Source of the DNA: an uncultured Erysipelotrichaceae bacterium
GTDB taxonomy: Bacteria > Bacillota_I > Bacilli_A > Erysipelotrichales > Erysipelotrichaceae
Assembly: GCA_902795875.1 (NCBI GenBank)
Contig: CADBND010000065.1
Location: 1-6,524, forward strand
Length of the DNA stretch: 6,524 bases
Direction: 5' to 3'
The notes beneath the pieces are model-generated. The model was not told the DNA's origin and did not search any database. It worked only from the letters and a program-made list of their open reading frames with translations. This document shows positions 5,533 to 6,524 of the stretch, in pieces (the first letter of the stretch is position 1; each line of letters begins with the position of its first letter). The position numbers and the translations under genes are program-made.

Positions 5533-6255
5533 ATGACAAGGACCGATTACAAGATGCCGATCTACCTGCAGCTGCGGGAGATCATCCGAAACAAGATCGA
5601 AGACGGCGAATATATGCCGGGTACGGCCATCCCTTCCGAGAACAAGCTGGCAGAGACCTTCGGGATCAACAGGATCACCATCCGCAATGCCGTCGATGCT
5701 CTGGTCAATGAAGGCCTTTTGAGGAGAGTTCAGGGCAAGGGCGTGTTCGTCATCGGCAAGAAGAACGAGCTGTCCATCGAGGAACATGCGGGTTTCGTCG
5801 GAGATTCGTTCCGCAACGATACGCGCGTTTCCGTCAAGGAGCTGCAGAAATCCGGACGGGAAGCCGGCAACAAGTATGCCAATCTTTTCGGTCTGGAGCT
5901 GGAGGATGAGATCTATTATATCCGGCAGATGCATTCGATGAACGGGACCGAGACTTCGATCGAAGAATTCTTCATCCCGAAGAAGATCCTGCCTTCTCTG
6001 GATTCGATCAATTCTTCCGTTTTCACGTTCCGTGACATCCTTTCGTTCTACGGCATCAAGCTGGAGAAGATGAAACAGTCCCTGCGGATCATCAAGGGTT
6101 CAGCGAAGGTACGCAAGGCTTTGAACGTGCCGGAAGGCGTGGCGGTCTTTCTGCTGGAATGCGATTTCTACAACGAGAAGAACGAAGTCATCGCCCATTC
6201 CATTTCCAATATCCGCAGCGATATGCAGTCTTTCACCGTGAACATGCATAAGTAA
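5533..6255 (+). CDS. GntR/HutC-family transcriptional regulator (second of a tandem pair)
   Basis: This 240-residue GntR/HutC regulator has a winged helix near residues 8-75 (MPIYLQLREIIRNKIEDGEY, then PSENKLAETFGINRITIRNA at 34-53 and RRVQGKGVFV at 64-73) and a UTRA effector domain from about 85 to 236 (EEFFIPKKILP at 144-154, FLLECDFYNEKNEVIAHS at 206-223). The wing keeps the canonical QGKG missing from its neighbour, and overall similarity between the two is only at family level, so this is not a recent duplication. The ATG at 5533 is preferred over an in-frame TTG at 5512 because GGAG (5522-5525) lies seven bases upstream and the TTG would overlap the previous gene. One base separates it from the stop of the first regulator, so the pair is translationally coupled. 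Its target may be the five-gene operon or the downstream lipoprotein gene. Confidence 0.9.
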   Translation: MTRTDYKMPIYLQLREIIRNKIEDGEYMPGTAIPSENKLAETFGINRITIRNAVDALVNEGLLRRVQGKGVFVIGKKNELSIEEHAGFVGDSFRNDTRVSVKELQKSGREAGNKYANLFGLELEDEIYYIRQMHSMNGTETSIEEFFIPKKILPSLDSINSSVFTFRDILSFYGIKLEKMKQSLRIIKGSAKVRKALNVPEGVAVFLLECDFYNEKNEVIAHSISNIRSDMQSFTVNMHK

Positions 6256-6277
6256 GCATGAACGGAAACATAAAAAG

Positions 6278-6298
6278 GATCTTCAGGATGAGAAGATC
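6278..6298. repeat. Inverted repeat directly upstream of the lipoprotein ribosome binding site
   Basis: The arms GATCTTC (6278-6284) and GAAGATC (6292-6298) form a 7-bp stem with a 7-nt loop. The repeat ends one base before the GGAGG (6300-6304) of the lipoprotein gene. There is no T-run after it, so it is not an intrinsic terminator. It could be an operator or an mRNA structure near the ribosome site, or chance. Confidence 0.4.
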
Positions 6299-6311
6299 GG
6301 GAGGAAGATGA

Positions 6312-6524
6312 ATGAAAAAACTACTCGCAGTCTTATTGCTTCTGACTGCCTTGTGCGGCTGTGCGGAACAGGATGTTCCGGCTGTTCCGGCGGCAGAGGA
6401 TCGTGTCGTGCTGCAGGTCAATGTCGAGGGCATCGGCCATGTCGCGGCCGCGGAAGGGGATCAGACACCGGAGATCGATCCGGGATTCCCGACGACTTCC
6501 CATGCGCTGAGTCTTCCGAAGGGA
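6312..6524 (+). CDS. Putative secreted lipoprotein, 5' part only
   Basis: The reading frame runs open to the window edge (71 codons). Residues 1-17 form a lipoprotein signal peptide: MKK, a hydrophobic LLAVLLLLTAL stretch, then LCGC with the lipidated cysteine at Cys17, so the mature protein should be anchored on the outer face of the membrane. The mature start is acidic and Ala/Pro/Val-rich (AEQDVPAVPAAEDR). It is followed by VVLQVNVEGIGHVAAAEG and PEIDPGFPTTSHALSLPKG, which resembles, from memory, small beta-rich repeat domains of uncharacterised Firmicute lipoproteins. GGAGG at 6300-6304 lies seven bases before the ATG. It is 56 bases after the second GntR stop with no terminator between, so it may share that transcript. 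Function unknown; no solute-binding fold is evident in the visible part. Confidence 0.75.
   Translation, partial: MKKLLAVLLLLTALCGCAEQDVPAVPAAEDRVVLQVNVEGIGHVAAAEGDQTPEIDPGFPTTSHALSLPKG

Overview
The window looks like chromosomal DNA of a low-to-mid GC Bacillota. An Erysipelotrichia-like gut anaerobe is my best guess, with low confidence. The grounds are strong AGGAGG-type ribosome binding sites before most genes, sigma-A-like promoter elements, GntR/HutC regulators, a short Firmicute-style lipoprotein signal, and tightly packed genes with 0-15 nt gaps. No rRNA, tRNA or CRISPR array was seen.

Layout. Positions 1-85 contain two short hairpins and resemble the right end (omega-RNA/terminal hairpin region) of an IS200/IS605-type element. 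Positions 108-3864 hold a compact five-gene plus-strand operon: a BtpA/SgcQ-family TIM-barrel protein, a PfkB-family kinase close to fructoselysine 6-kinase (FrlD), a FrlC-type sugar epimerase, a metal-dependent amidohydrolase, and a YjbQ/UPF0047 protein. The last three are translationally coupled or directly abutting. A bidirectional hairpin terminator (about 3869-3888) separates this operon from a convergent minus-strand gene (3892-4737) that encodes a second, clearly diverged FrlC-like epimerase. A 68-bp divergent promoter region (4738-4805) follows. It leads into two tandem GntR/HutC-family regulators (4806-5531 and 5533-6255) separated by one base. The window ends inside a lipoprotein gene starting at 6312.

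How the genes may work together. FrlC, FrlD and a HutC-type GntR regulator are hallmarks of Amadori-compound (fructoselysine/psicoselysine) catabolism. The deglycase FrlB and any transporter are absent here. In their place the operon carries BtpA, an amidohydrolase and YjbQ. My inference is a variant catabolic pathway for a glycated or otherwise modified sugar: epimerisation by one or both FrlC proteins, phosphorylation by the FrlD-like kinase, and further processing by the hydrolase, BtpA and YjbQ proteins, with one or both GntR proteins sensing a pathway intermediate. The substrate cannot be read from the sequence. Missing steps could lie outside the window.
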